A DNA stretch of 64,000 bases from Streptomyces iranensis (GTDB lineage Bacteria > Actinomycetota > Actinomycetes > Streptomycetales > Streptomycetaceae), in assembly GCF_017874715.1 (NCBI RefSeq), contig NZ_JAGGLR010000001.1, forward strand, positions 682,001 through 746,000, written 5' to 3'. The first letter of the stretch is position 1; each line of letters starts with the position of its first letter. Positions 1-8,740 of the stretch are shown here, piece by piece. The position numbers and the translations under genes were made by a program. Under the pieces are notes generated by a model, which saw nothing but the letters and a program-made list of their open reading frames with translations, was not told the DNA's origin and did no database searches.

Positions 1-2222
1 TTGGTGTCGGCGAACACGTGGGGTACGTCGGCCTCGGGCACCGGGGCCGTGCCGAGGGTAGCCGGAGCGGCCGTCGGATCGGCGAGCCGGGCGTTGGCGC
101 CGGCGAGGAGCCCCGCGAGGACCCCGCCGGACTCCTGTTGGGACTGCTTGATGGAACGCTCGACGGTGCCGCCCTTGATGAGGTCGTAGGTGAGGCGGTC
201 CTCTTCCTTCTTGTCGTTGTAGAGACCGGTGACGGCATCGGCGCTGCCCTCGCCGGTCTCGATCTCGTGTGCCCGAGCCTCGCGGCGCAGCAGACGGGTG
301 CCGACGAGCCGGTCGTCGAGCGTGAGCATCTCGCCGCTCTCCTCGTCGCGCCGCCAGGGCACGTCGGCGGTGAGGGTGAGCGCGCGGAACTCGGGACTGA
401 TGGCCTGCCCGTAGCGGTCAATGCGTCCGTTGCGCTGCTCGATGCGGATGAGGGACCAGGGCAGGTCGTAGTGGATGAGGTCGTGGCACTGGTGGTGCAG
501 ATTGACGCCCTCGGAGGCGATGTCACCGGTGAACAGCAGCCGTACCGGCTCCTCGCGCCGGCCGAAGCGGTCGACGATCTCCCGCTGTTGCTGCTCGTTG
601 GTGGTGTCGCCGTGCATGACCTCGACGGCGCCGTCGTACGCCTTCCAGGGACGCGTCTTGTCGGGCTTGGCCAGCTTCTTCATCGTGAAGCCGAGCCGGG
701 CCGGGATCTCCTGGGCCAGCCAGTCCAGGGTGTGGACCCGCTCGGAGAAGACCACTACGCGGCGCTCGGAGTGCGGGCCGACGTCGAGGTCGTCCTTCAG
801 CGTGCGGACGAGTGCGTCGAGCTTGGCGGAGTCCTGGTCGGTGAAGTCCGCGACCAGCGCCTCCAGCTCCGCGAGTGCCTTGCTCTCGGCGACGAGAGCG
901 GCGCGCCGCTCGGGGGTGTCCGGCGCGGTCTTGGCCTTGCCCTTCGCCGTGACGCTCTTCGGGTTGTCCAGGTAGGTGCGTCGGTTGGCCAGGGAATTGC
1001 GCAGGGCGACGTGGGAGGAGAGGAACGCCTTCAGGAAGTTGTAGCCGACCAGCGGATCGGCACATACCGACGAACGGTCGGGGTCCCCCGGGGTCCAGTC
1101 GCTCGCGAGCTTCTCCAGGACGGCGACCTCCTTCCGTGTCGCCGGAACCGGCACCGGCAGGGAAGGACCGCGTTCGGCCCAGGGCTTGTCCTTGAGACCG
1201 TCACGCACCTCTCGGTCAGTCTTGGTACGCCTGATATAGAGGTGGTCGAGGTCGGCGACCTTGTAGTCCTTAGCGTCGGCGATCGCCGCCGGATCGAGCA
1301 TTTTGATCAGCTCGGCGAAGGATTCGGCGTTGCCGTTGTGCGGAGTGGCGGAGGCCAGGATCAGCGCGTCGGTCTGCTCAGCGAGGCGGAGGGCGAGACG
1401 GTTGTTACGGGTGCCCTTGTTCACGAGGTTGTGCGACTCGTCGATGACCACCGCGTCCCAGTTGATGTTCTTCAAGTGGTGGGCGTACGTCGCCGACCTG
1501 AGAGTGTCGACGGAGACGATGACACGCTTGAAGTGGGCGAACGGGTTCCGGCCTGCCGGGATTTCCTGCTGAATGCGCTGGATGCCGGTGGAGTCCAGGC
1601 GCACCAGTGGCAGGGAGAAGCGGGTCCACAGCTCGCGCTGGAACTGCTCCAGCACGTGGGCGGGCGTGACCACGAGGATGCGCTCGCCGCGCCCCCGCCG
1701 GATCAGCTCCGAGAGCGTGATGCCGATTTCCAACGTCTTGCCCAGACCGACCACGTCGGCGATCAGCAGCCGGGGCTGCGGGTTGCGCATGGACAGCGCC
1801 AGCTCGGCGGGGCGCAACTGATACTCCTGCCGGTCCATGAGGAAGGCATCGGCGAGTGCGATGCCGTGCTCGGTCTGCGGCAGCGCGGTCTTGCGGATGA
1901 CCGCCTCCAGGTAGAGGCGGGCCTTGGCGTGCTTGGAGGTGTCGTCGGGCACGAGCCGGGTCTTGCGCGGGTCGAGTACGTCGATCTGGTCCAGCCCGGA
2001 GTAGAACACCGCGTCCGTGCCACGGACGAACGAGGAAACCCCGCTGACCTCGACCATGAGCCCGTCACGGGACTCCGCGACCGACTTCACGAGCCACTGC
2101 TCGTGGCGGATGCGCACCTGGGCGCCGGGGGCGAAGACCGGCTTGGCACCGGCCGGGAACTCCGATTGCGCCGCATCCGCGTCGCGCCCCTCAGGAACCT
2201 CGGGCTGCATCGCCGTGGTCAC
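1..2222 (-). CDS. SNF2-type helicase, 3' end beyond the window
   Basis: Superfamily 2 DNA helicase/translocase, ATP-driven remodelling of DNA or DNA-protein complexes. About 740 residues are visible and the frame is still open at base 1, so the C-terminus is missing. Visible motifs: Walker A DVVGLGKT near residue 157, Walker B DESH near 262, motif III SATPHNG near 292, and the C-terminal lobe GDIASEGVNLH with QRNGRIDRYGQ further on. GTG at 2222 is chosen because GGAG stands six bases before it; ATG at 2210 is the alternative. The protein kinase gene lies upstream on the same strand, 163 bp away. The RapA/DrmD-like layout recalls helicases of anti-phage islands such as DISARM, but the genes that would decide this lie outside the window. 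Family is sure; the defence role is inference. Confidence 0.93.
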   Translation of the reverse strand, partial: MTTAMQPEVPEGRDADAAQSEFPAGAKPVFAPGAQVRIRHEQWLVKSVAESRDGLMVEVSGVSSFVRGTDAVFYSGLDQIDVLDPRKTRLVPDDTSKHAKARLYLEAVIRKTALPQTEHGIALADAFLMDRQEYQLRPAELALSMRNPQPRLLIADVVGLGKTLEIGITLSELIRRGRGERILVVTPAHVLEQFQRELWTRFSLPLVRLDSTGIQRIQQEIPAGRNPFAHFKRVIVSVDTLRSATYAHHLKNINWDAVVIDESHNLVNKGTRNNRLALRLAEQTDALILASATPHNGNAESFAELIKMLDPAAIADAKDYKVADLDHLYIRRTKTDREVRDGLKDKPWAERGPSLPVPVPATRKEVAVLEKLASDWTPGDPDRSSVCADPLVGYNFLKAFLSSHVALRNSLANRRTYLDNPKSVTAKGKAKTAPDTPERRAALVAESKALAELEALVADFTDQDSAKLDALVRTLKDDLDVGPHSERRVVVFSERVHTLDWLAQEIPARLGFTMKKLAKPDKTRPWKAYDGAVEVMHGDTTNEQQQREIVDRFGRREEPVRLLFTGDIASEGVNLHHQCHDLIHYDLPWSLIRIEQRNGRIDRYGQAISPEFRALTLTADVPWRRDEESGEMLTLDDRLVGTRLLRREARAHEIETGEGSADAVTGLYNDKKEEDRLTYDLIKGGTVERSIKQSQQESGGVLAGLLAGANARLADPTAAPATLGTAPVPEADVPHVFADT

Positions 2223-2385
2223 GTGGTGCTCCTCTGTGGGCTGTGTGCTCGTGATGTGCAGTGTGCTCGTGCGGGGTCCGAGGCGGCCGACCGGTGAGGC
2301 GGGTGCCGACGAATACGGGGTCGGTGACCCTGATCCTTTGTACCGCCCCGGACCGGCCTCGCCGACGCATGGGTGGAAGAGCGAT

Positions 2386-3594
2386 TCAGCGCTTCGACCA
2401 GGCGAGCGCCAGCCTCACCGCGTAACGCTCGCGCAAGTCCTCCGCGACCCGCCGGGAAGCGGGAGGACGGCCCCTTTGCGGTACGGGCTCAGCTGGGCTT
2501 TCGCTCCTGGGCCCGGGCTCCGGCGCGGGCACGAGCACGGGCGGGAGTGAGCTCGCGACATCGCTCTCGACTGGAGTTCCCGGACCGGATTCACCGCCGG
2601 GTGACGGGACAGGGATGTTCTCCACCGGGGACGCCGACTCTTTGCGCAGCAGCCTCTCAAGTGAGTCGAGCCGGTCCAGCATCGGCGCATCAGGCTGCGG
2701 CTGCACCATCGTGGGATGATCCTTCGCCGTCGTCTCCTGAATCAGAGCGCGCCGTGCACGAGCCGGACTCGTACCCAGCAGACGCATGAGATCGGCACAT
2801 TGCCGGGTCACCTCCTCCAAGGAGGGGCGGTCGTCCGCCTTGTGCGCCAGCATGGCCGTCACAACAGGGGCCAGTTCATCAGGCAGCCCGGACAGATCGG
2901 GGCCGATCTCGGGGTTGACCACCTGCGCGGCTACCGCCTCCCATCGGACGCCGTCGTACGGGTAGTGCCCAGTCGCCGTGTACAAAAGTATGGTGCCCAG
3001 GCCGTACACGTCAGCGGCCTGTGTCACGTCCACCTGGCCCAAGGCCTGCTCGGGCGGCATGCAGCGCACCGTGCCGATGACGGAGCCAGCCTGTGTGAGT
3101 GACCCCTTGGATGCCCCGACGAAAGCGCCGAGGCCGAAGTCGATGATTACCGGGCCGAAGTCGCCGAGGATGACGTTCTGCGCCTTCAGGTCGCGGTGTA
3201 CCAGACCCGCGGCGTGCACCGCAGCAAGCCCTTCGGCCAGCAGCGCGCCAAGGCTCGCCACGAGTGGCGTGGACAGCGGACCTTGGTCCTGCACGACATC
3301 GGAGAGCGGCCGGCCGGGGACGTAGTCCATGGCCAGCCAGGGCTGCTCGGCGAAGGGGTCCGCCTCAATGAAACGGGCCACACGGCCCGTACCCGAGATC
3401 GTGCGCGCGATCGTCGCCTCGCGTTCGAACCGGGCGCGCGTGTGCGGATCCGTACGGTCAGGCCGGATCACCTTCACAGCGACCGGCTCACCCGCGACGG
3501 AGTACGCGAGGTATACCTCCCCCATCCCACCCGCGCCGAGCTGCCGCTCGACGAGGTACGGACCGATACGCGACGGCAGAGTCGCGCCGTTCAC
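2386..3594 (-). CDS. Serine/threonine protein kinase without membrane anchor
   Basis: Hanks-type kinase, 402 residues. The glycine-rich loop GAGGMGEVY is at 20-28, the ATP lysine at 41 (VAVKV), the catalytic loop HRDLKAQN at 133-140 and DFG at 152-154, followed by a PPE version of the APE motif; all residues needed for activity are present. The catalytic domain ends near 265. The rest is a low-complexity, proline- and serine-rich tail ending in a basic segment. No transmembrane helix, PASTA or other sensor domain is seen, so it should be cytoplasmic. The start is GTG with a GGGGGT ribosome site. It precedes the helicase on the same strand and may be its operon partner. Substrate unknown. Confidence 0.95.
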   Translation of the reverse strand: MNGATLPSRIGPYLVERQLGAGGMGEVYLAYSVAGEPVAVKVIRPDRTDPHTRARFEREATIARTISGTGRVARFIEADPFAEQPWLAMDYVPGRPLSDVVQDQGPLSTPLVASLGALLAEGLAAVHAAGLVHRDLKAQNVILGDFGPVIIDFGLGAFVGASKGSLTQAGSVIGTVRCMPPEQALGQVDVTQAADVYGLGTILLYTATGHYPYDGVRWEAVAAQVVNPEIGPDLSGLPDELAPVVTAMLAHKADDRPSLEEVTRQCADLMRLLGTSPARARRALIQETTAKDHPTMVQPQPDAPMLDRLDSLERLLRKESASPVENIPVPSPGGESGPGTPVESDVASSLPPVLVPAPEPGPRSESPAEPVPQRGRPPASRRVAEDLRERYAVRLALAWSKR

Positions 3595-3877
3595 CGCACA
3601 CCCCCTGACTCACTTAACGACAGCACGACCTCGCCTGGCGCATACATCCGCTCCGCCACAGCAGGGGCAAGGCACCAGAGGCACGAGCACCGACGAGTCA
3701 TCACTACAGCCTACTGATCGGCATCCCGCAGGAGGAAGTGATCACATAGGACTAAGCCAAGCCGCCGGGCACTATGCCCGGAATCACCCCACTATAGGAT
3801 CGACTCAGTCATCTCAGGGGATGTTACCCCGTTCCATCCCGTAAGGCTCCGCCGGTCCTTTCTGGAGGGAGGGTTCA

Positions 3878-5308
3878 TCAGGCGCGCGAGAGCCATCGCT
3901 GGCGCTCGACATCAGTGACGTGGCGCTGGGCATGGTCGACTTCCATCTGCGCGAGATGGGCGTAGTGCTGGACCACCTGGGCGCCGAAGGCCTTCTGGGC
4001 CAGGACGCTGTTCCGGAAGGCGGCCAGGGCGTCGGTGAGGGTGGGCGGCACTGGGGTCCCGCCCCCGCTGTAGGCGTTGCCCGCCGCTTCAGGGCCGAGG
4101 GCGAGCCGCTGCTCGATGCCGTGGTCGATCGCCGCCAGTACCGCGGACAGGGCCAAATACGGGTTGGCATCCGCGCCCGGTACACGGACTTCCAGACGGA
4201 GGCCCTCTCCGTGGCCGACGACGCGGACAGCGCACGTGCGGTTGTCGTGGCCCCAGTGGAGCATGGTCGGCGCGAACGAGCCGGGCGTGAACCGCTTGTA
4301 GGAGTTGACGTTCGGGGCATAGAACGGGCTCAGTTCCGGCAACCCCGCGAGCAGCCCCGCGATGGCGTTCCGACCGATCTGGGACAGCTCGTATTCGTTG
4401 TCATGGGCGTGGAGTTGACTGAGACCCTTCGACCACAGTGAGACGTGCAGGTGCAGGCCGTTGGCCCGCCCGGTCTCCGGGGCTGCCATGAAGGTGGGCG
4501 CCAGCCCGGCGCCCGCGCCCAGGGTGCGTACCGCGTGCTTGAACAGCAAGTGCCGGTCGCAGGCCGTGAGCGCGGGTCCATACGGGAAGGTCACCTCGAC
4601 CTGGCCCGGGCCGGCCTCGGTCTTGATCGCTTCCACGGGCATGCCGGCTCCACCAAGCGCACGCTGGAGCCGGCGGAAGAACCGGTCGCAGGCCGGATTG
4701 TGATCTAGGGAGTAGTCCAGATTCTCTGTCGTCACGGGGCGCAGGCCTTGATACCTGGCTTGTTCCGCTTCCGAGTACGTGCCCTGGTAGACAGTGAACT
4801 CGGTCTCGATTCCCGTCTTGGGCTGGAGGCCATGCCTGGACAGCCGGGTCAGTTGCTCGTGGAGGATATGGCGGGGCGCGACGTCGATGGGGGTTCCGTC
4901 GTGGTGCGCGGCGTCACCGAGCACGATGACGGTGCGTGACAGCCACGGCACAACGCACAGGGTCCCAAGGGCAGGCTGTACGTACAGATCCTGGTAGCCC
5001 AACTCCCACGAGGTCAGCGCGAAGCCGTCCGCCGGGCTCATGTCGACATCGGTGGCCAGGATGTACGCGCACGCCTCGGCGCCGTGATGCGCGACGCGCC
5101 TGAGGAAGTGGTTGGCGTCGTAGCGCTTCCCCTTCAGCCTTCCCTGCAGATCGGGGACCGCGAGTAGTACCGTGTCGATTGCCCCCGCCTTGACGAGATT
5201 GCGCAGGTCAGACAGGGGAAACGCGTTGTCGGAGCGCTCACCCCGCTCGGGTGCGGACGTGGCGGCCATGCGCGCGACAGTGCTGTTGCCGGTAACAGTG
5301 CTCGTCAT
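3878..5308 (-). CDS. Glutamine synthetase family ligase, gamma-glutamyl-amine type
   Basis: ATP-dependent gamma-glutamyl ligase of the glutamine synthetase fold, 476 residues. Visible motifs are the metal/glutamate-site GIETEF near 167-172, TEAGPGQVEVTF, NGLHLHVSLW, NSYKRF and the ATP/glutamate-binding RVPGADANPYL. The divergent sequence and the missing adenylylation region resemble the PuuA/GlnA3/GlnA4 ligases that glutamylate polyamines or ethanolamine rather than ammonia. Its ATG overlaps the stop of the upstream permease gene (ATGA at 5305-5308), so import and ligation of one amine or amino-acid substrate are probably coupled. Substrate cannot be read from sequence; true nitrogen-assimilating GlnA is unlikely. 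Confidence 0.92.
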   Translation of the reverse strand: MTSTVTGNSTVARMAATSAPERGERSDNAFPLSDLRNLVKAGAIDTVLLAVPDLQGRLKGKRYDANHFLRRVAHHGAEACAYILATDVDMSPADGFALTSWELGYQDLYVQPALGTLCVVPWLSRTVIVLGDAAHHDGTPIDVAPRHILHEQLTRLSRHGLQPKTGIETEFTVYQGTYSEAEQARYQGLRPVTTENLDYSLDHNPACDRFFRRLQRALGGAGMPVEAIKTEAGPGQVEVTFPYGPALTACDRHLLFKHAVRTLGAGAGLAPTFMAAPETGRANGLHLHVSLWSKGLSQLHAHDNEYELSQIGRNAIAGLLAGLPELSPFYAPNVNSYKRFTPGSFAPTMLHWGHDNRTCAVRVVGHGEGLRLEVRVPGADANPYLALSAVLAAIDHGIEQRLALGPEAAGNAYSGGGTPVPPTLTDALAAFRNSVLAQKAFGAQVVQHYAHLAQMEVDHAQRHVTDVERQRWLSRA

Positions 5309-6840
5309 CAGACAACCTCGTCCTCATAATCGGTGGCCGATCGGTCGAAGTGCTGGGCCGGGACTTCGTACGAGCTGCCCTTCGCCCGCCACCAGCCCCA
5401 GGCCAGGGCCAGCACGACGAACAGAGCGACCGGCGCGTAGTTGAAGGTCTCCACGGACACCAGGCCGCCGCCAGCGGGGCGCGTCTGCGGTAGGCAGAAC
5501 AGCACCGTCACGAACACCACCCAGATGACCGCGATCGTGCCGACGGTCACGCCCCAAGTACCGAGGTTCCACGGTCCAGGCCGGAACCGGTGGCGGTTCT
5601 TGATACGCAGGTAGATCGGGATCGCGTAGGCAGGGGTGATGCCGACCACGTTGATGCTGGTGATCGCCGCGTACGCGACCGGGCTGTACAGGCTCGGCAG
5701 GGCCAGCACAGCGGCGCACACGACGGACAGCAGCACAGCCATGCGTGGCGTGCCCGTGCGGCGGTCAACCTGCCGCCACAGGTGAGAGCCGGGCAGCGCC
5801 CCGTCACGCGAGAACGCGAACACCATCCGGCTGGCCGCGGCGGTCTCGGCGTTGCCACAGCACAACTGCGCGACGATCACCACCAAGAGAAGCGCCTTCG
5901 CGCCCGCCACCCCCAGAGCATCCAGGAAGATCTGTGCCGGCGGCACTCCCGTCGCCGTCCCCACCGTGCCCGTGTAGTCCTGGATTGCAAAGGTGAGCCC
6001 GGTCAGCAGAACGAAGCCGGCCAGCCACGACCAGCCGATCGCGTGGATGATCCCCCGGGACGCGGACAGCTGGGCGTCCGTCGTCTCCTCCGACAGGTGC
6101 GCGGAGGCGTCGTAACCGCAGAACGTGTACTGGGCAAGCAGCAGACCGAGAACCGCCACGTACAGAGGGCTGGACCAGCCGGTGTTGTTGACGAACTCGC
6201 CGAACACGAAGTCGGTGGAACGGTGATGGGACGGCACGATCGCGAGTGCACCGGCGATCGCCGTGACGCCGCCGAGGTGCCACCAAACGCTGATGCTGTT
6301 GAGGATGCTGACCAGCCGGACCCCGAACAGGTTCAGGGTGAGGTGCAGGACGAGGACGCACAGGAAGATCACCATGATCCTGCCCGGCGTCGGTTCGAGC
6401 CCCCACTGCAGATTGAACAGAGCGCCTGTGAACAGCGCGGCTCCGTAGTCGATGCCGGCGATCGCCCCGAGCAGACCCAGCAGGTTCAGCCAGCCCGTGT
6501 ACCAGCCCCACTTCCGCCCACCGAGCTGCTCTGCCTGGTAGTACAGGGCCCCCGAGGTCGGATAGGCGGAGGTCACCTCGGCGAGTGCGGCGCCGATAAA
6601 CATCACCATGGCTCCGACGACCAGCCAGCCCCACAGCATCACCGACGGGCCGCCGGTGTTCAGACCGAAGCCGTACAACGTCATGCAACCAGACAGGACG
6701 CTGATGACGCTGAAGGAGATCGCGAAGTTTCCGAAGGGCCCCATGCGCCGGGTCAGCACGGGCTCGTAGCCCAGCTCCCGCAGGTATGCGTCATCGGACT
6801 TCCGAGAGGTCGCACGGTGGATTGGGCTCAAGCGAGACAC
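5308..6840 (-). CDS. APC-superfamily amino acid/amine permease
   Basis: Integral membrane transporter of about 510 residues with roughly twelve hydrophobic segments. The N-terminal FGNFAISFSVISVLSG segment and ASRMVFAFSRDGALPG are typical of the amino acid-polyamine-organocation family, GabP/ethanolamine-permease branch. The N-terminal 35 residues and the acidic C-terminal tail are cytosolic. Stop and next start overlap as ATGA, giving translational coupling to the glutamine-synthetase-like ligase. Likely imports the amine or amino acid that the ligase conjugates to glutamate for use as nitrogen or carbon source, or for detoxification. The exact substrate is unknown. Confidence 0.93.
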   Translation of the reverse strand: MSRLSPIHRATSRKSDDAYLRELGYEPVLTRRMGPFGNFAISFSVISVLSGCMTLYGFGLNTGGPSVMLWGWLVVGAMVMFIGAALAEVTSAYPTSGALYYQAEQLGGRKWGWYTGWLNLLGLLGAIAGIDYGAALFTGALFNLQWGLEPTPGRIMVIFLCVLVLHLTLNLFGVRLVSILNSISVWWHLGGVTAIAGALAIVPSHHRSTDFVFGEFVNNTGWSSPLYVAVLGLLLAQYTFCGYDASAHLSEETTDAQLSASRGIIHAIGWSWLAGFVLLTGLTFAIQDYTGTVGTATGVPPAQIFLDALGVAGAKALLLVVIVAQLCCGNAETAAASRMVFAFSRDGALPGSHLWRQVDRRTGTPRMAVLLSVVCAAVLALPSLYSPVAYAAITSINVVGITPAYAIPIYLRIKNRHRFRPGPWNLGTWGVTVGTIAVIWVVFVTVLFCLPQTRPAGGGLVSVETFNYAPVALFVVLALAWGWWRAKGSSYEVPAQHFDRSATDYEDEVV

Positions 6841-6911
6841 GGGTCAGCCTCCAAAACTCGGGGATTCTGAATAGGTTCATGCCAATGCGGGCTGGTCGGA
6901 GCAGATGTCGA

Positions 6912-7952
6912 TCACGGATGCGGCCCAGCGCGCGGCCTACGGGTACGGGCGTACGCGAGGGACTCGGCGCGCGCTCGCAGGAGCAGCGCCTCGCCGGGGT
7001 CCGGCCCTGTGACCCCTTCGTGTACCGACGCCCACGGCTCGCGGGCGGCGTACCAGCCCATCGCCTCGAACACCTCGGCGGCCTCCAGGTACTGGTGGCC
7101 TGCCCACAACGCGTAGGCCAGGAGGTTCAGGTCGGCTACCGAGAGCTGCACGGCCGGCGCCTTGTGGAACCAGTCGTGAAAGGCGGTCAGCGTGTAGTCG
7201 AGCGTCGACTTCTGCGCCCACTGCCGCCTCCACAGCGGATCCGCGCGCGATCGCCGACGCTGCTCGATCTGCGCGTAAGCCGGCAGAAGCAGCAGCGGCG
7301 ATCCGACGGGCCGCTGTGAGGCCACGGATCGGCCGAAGTCGAAGACCGCGGCCAAGGAAGCACCCCACGGACCCTCAAGGCCAAGCATGAACTGCAGCAC
7401 TCGGTGGTAGGCCTCTCGGTTGTACGGATCACGCCGGTTGACCTCGTACAACAACCCCCACGGGCCACTGGGCAGCATGGGCTCATCAGGCCTCACCCGG
7501 TGTTCCTGACGCCACTGGCGCGTATCGATCTGCGCCAGCGCCACGAGACACACCCACGGGACTGGATCACGTAACGCCCGACGAACCGCCAGCAGCGCAG
7601 CGCCTCGCGCTTTCATCTCGAACTCAGCGGTACGAGGGTGTCGTTGCCGGTGAGCACGGAGCGCCCTCTCGACGGCGACACGAACACCCATCACCTGCGC
7701 GTCGTAGCTGCCAGGCTCCTCGGCAAGCCAGACGTCGACCACGTCCGATCGGGCGGCTGCCACGGCCAGCAACTGAGTGCGTGATGTTCGCAGAGCCCAG
7801 TGCGTGCCCGTCTTCCACAGCAGCTCCCGCGCCGGTCTCCAGCGTCCCGCGTGCAGCTCGACCAAGGCCACGCGAAGGTCGTCGTCATGGCCGGCCGGGT
7901 GATAGACGAGACCCATCAGAGCCCCTCGGCACGGACGAAACGCCGCTGACAA
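6912..7952 (-). CDS. Conserved hypothetical protein, helical
   Basis: A protein of up to 346 residues that I do not recognise. It is rich in Leu, Ala, Arg and Trp, mostly helical, with no signal peptide or membrane segment. Patches such as GPWGLLYEVNRRDPYNREAYH and the tail ending TRRPRAGPHP show no catalytic motif. The ATG at 7916 (MGLVYHPAGH) is a reasonable start because the first twelve residues look non-coding. It lies 72 bp upstream of the permease gene on the same strand and could be the first gene of that transcript or independent. Confidence 0.72.
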   Translation of the reverse strand: MSAAFRPCRGALMGLVYHPAGHDDDLRVALVELHAGRWRPARELLWKTGTHWALRTSRTQLLAVAAARSDVVDVWLAEEPGSYDAQVMGVRVAVERALRAHRQRHPRTAEFEMKARGAALLAVRRALRDPVPWVCLVALAQIDTRQWRQEHRVRPDEPMLPSGPWGLLYEVNRRDPYNREAYHRVLQFMLGLEGPWGASLAAVFDFGRSVASQRPVGSPLLLLPAYAQIEQRRRSRADPLWRRQWAQKSTLDYTLTAFHDWFHKAPAVQLSVADLNLLAYALWAGHQYLEAAEVFEAMGWYAAREPWASVHEGVTGPDPGEALLLRARAESLAYARTRRPRAGPHP

Positions 7953-8125
7953 CCGGCATCGGGCCCGTGCATCCGATGCGTGCGGACTACGTAAGGGGAC
8001 GTGCGCTCCGAGCTGGACGTGAATGTCATGGGCGCCTCAGGCAGGTTGGAGGGCAAGGGCCGCGAAGTGGTTGGGGCGAACCGTCGGCCGAGCCGGTAGA
8101 GGGGACTCGGAAGCCAAGCTGGCCC

Positions 8126-8191
8126 CTAGAAGCGAATCTGGCCGATCATGCCGACGATGCCGGTCATGAGCCGGTTGATACTCAGAGCCAT
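8126..8191 (-). CDS. Possible 21-residue micropeptide coupled to the upstream gene
   Basis: A short frame whose ATG overlaps the stop of the preceding gene as TGATG. It encodes 21 residues beginning MALSINRLM and ending GQIRF, then TAG. The peptide is hydrophobic with two arginines. Such overlaps usually mean translational coupling. It lies downstream of an HTH/TPR regulator gene, the arrangement seen for RRNPP peptide signals, but there is no independent evidence of expression. It may be a chance frame. Confidence 0.3.
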   Translation of the reverse strand: MALSINRLMTGIVGMIGQIRF

Positions 8192-8631
8192 CAGGAGGCC
8201 GCTTCTTCTGCGGGCCCTTGACGCTCCCGGCGGGCCTGGCTCAGCGCGCGGCGCAGAGCATCGGGCCGCGTCAGCGATCGCGGGCCTTGGGGGAAGACGT
8301 GCCAGTGCATCCCCGGAGGCGTCCTGCTCTCGGCTGACGGCACGACAACATGGCACTTCTGTCCCAGAGCGACGGTCCCCGGCTCCTCCCAGCGGACCGC
8401 GGTACCCACGGGAACCAGGAAGTACAGCCGGGGCTCCGGGCCCCCGTGGTCCAGAATCACCGGGCCGACCGGTTCGTCACCCTCGTTGAGTATCTCGATC
8501 GCGCGGCGGCCCATGGCCTCCACGGCGCGTACGGCATCCCACCACTCCCCCGCCGAGCACAGCTCGGGCTCCTGGCCGATGGGCATCCAGCGCGGCGGAG
8601 TTGCGCGAGCCGCGGGATTGTCGTCGGACAT
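8191..8631 (-). CDS. Small conserved actinomycete protein, WWDAVR type
   Basis: A soluble protein of 146 residues. The core WWDAVRAVEAMGRRAIEIL, then a pair of beta-type segments (PVILDHGGPEPRLYFLVP) and PPGMHWHVFP, resembles a family of small streptomycete proteins of unknown function that I associate with neighbouring HTH regulators. The C-terminus is charged. The ATG at 8631 lies 62 bp downstream of a perfect 15-bp palindrome (8693-8707), so its promoter is probably controlled by the regulator that uses this site, plausibly the adjacent HTH/TPR protein. No enzymatic motif is visible. Function unknown. Confidence 0.8.
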   Translation of the reverse strand: MSDDNPAARATPPRWMPIGQEPELCSAGEWWDAVRAVEAMGRRAIEILNEGDEPVGPVILDHGGPEPRLYFLVPVGTAVRWEEPGTVALGQKCHVVVPSAESRTPPGMHWHVFPQGPRSLTRPDALRRALSQARRERQGPAEEAAS

Positions 8632-8692
8632 GGAAAAGGCCTCCTCACCACTGCGTGTGAGGAGACCATTCCATTCAGCAAGCTACCCTGCG

Positions 8693-8707
8693 CGGACAGT
8701 CTGTCCG
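8693..8707. promoter_or_regulatory. Palindromic operator CGGACAGTCTGTCCG
   Basis: Perfect inverted repeat with 7-bp arms around one base, 62 bp before the start of the 146-residue gene. The same CGGACA-N3-TGTCCG pattern recurs at 10240-10254 and 14941-14955, with an imperfect copy at 26924-26937. Probable regulator binding site; the binding protein is inferred. Confidence 0.7.
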
Positions 8708-8740
8708 TGGGGTCCGCTCGCCAAAGTCCTTGACACGACC

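Noticed and set aside
18..2297. A 759-residue open frame on the plus strand
   Set aside because: It lies opposite the helicase gene, which has all expected motifs; the plus frame has no family and is a GC-skew shadow.
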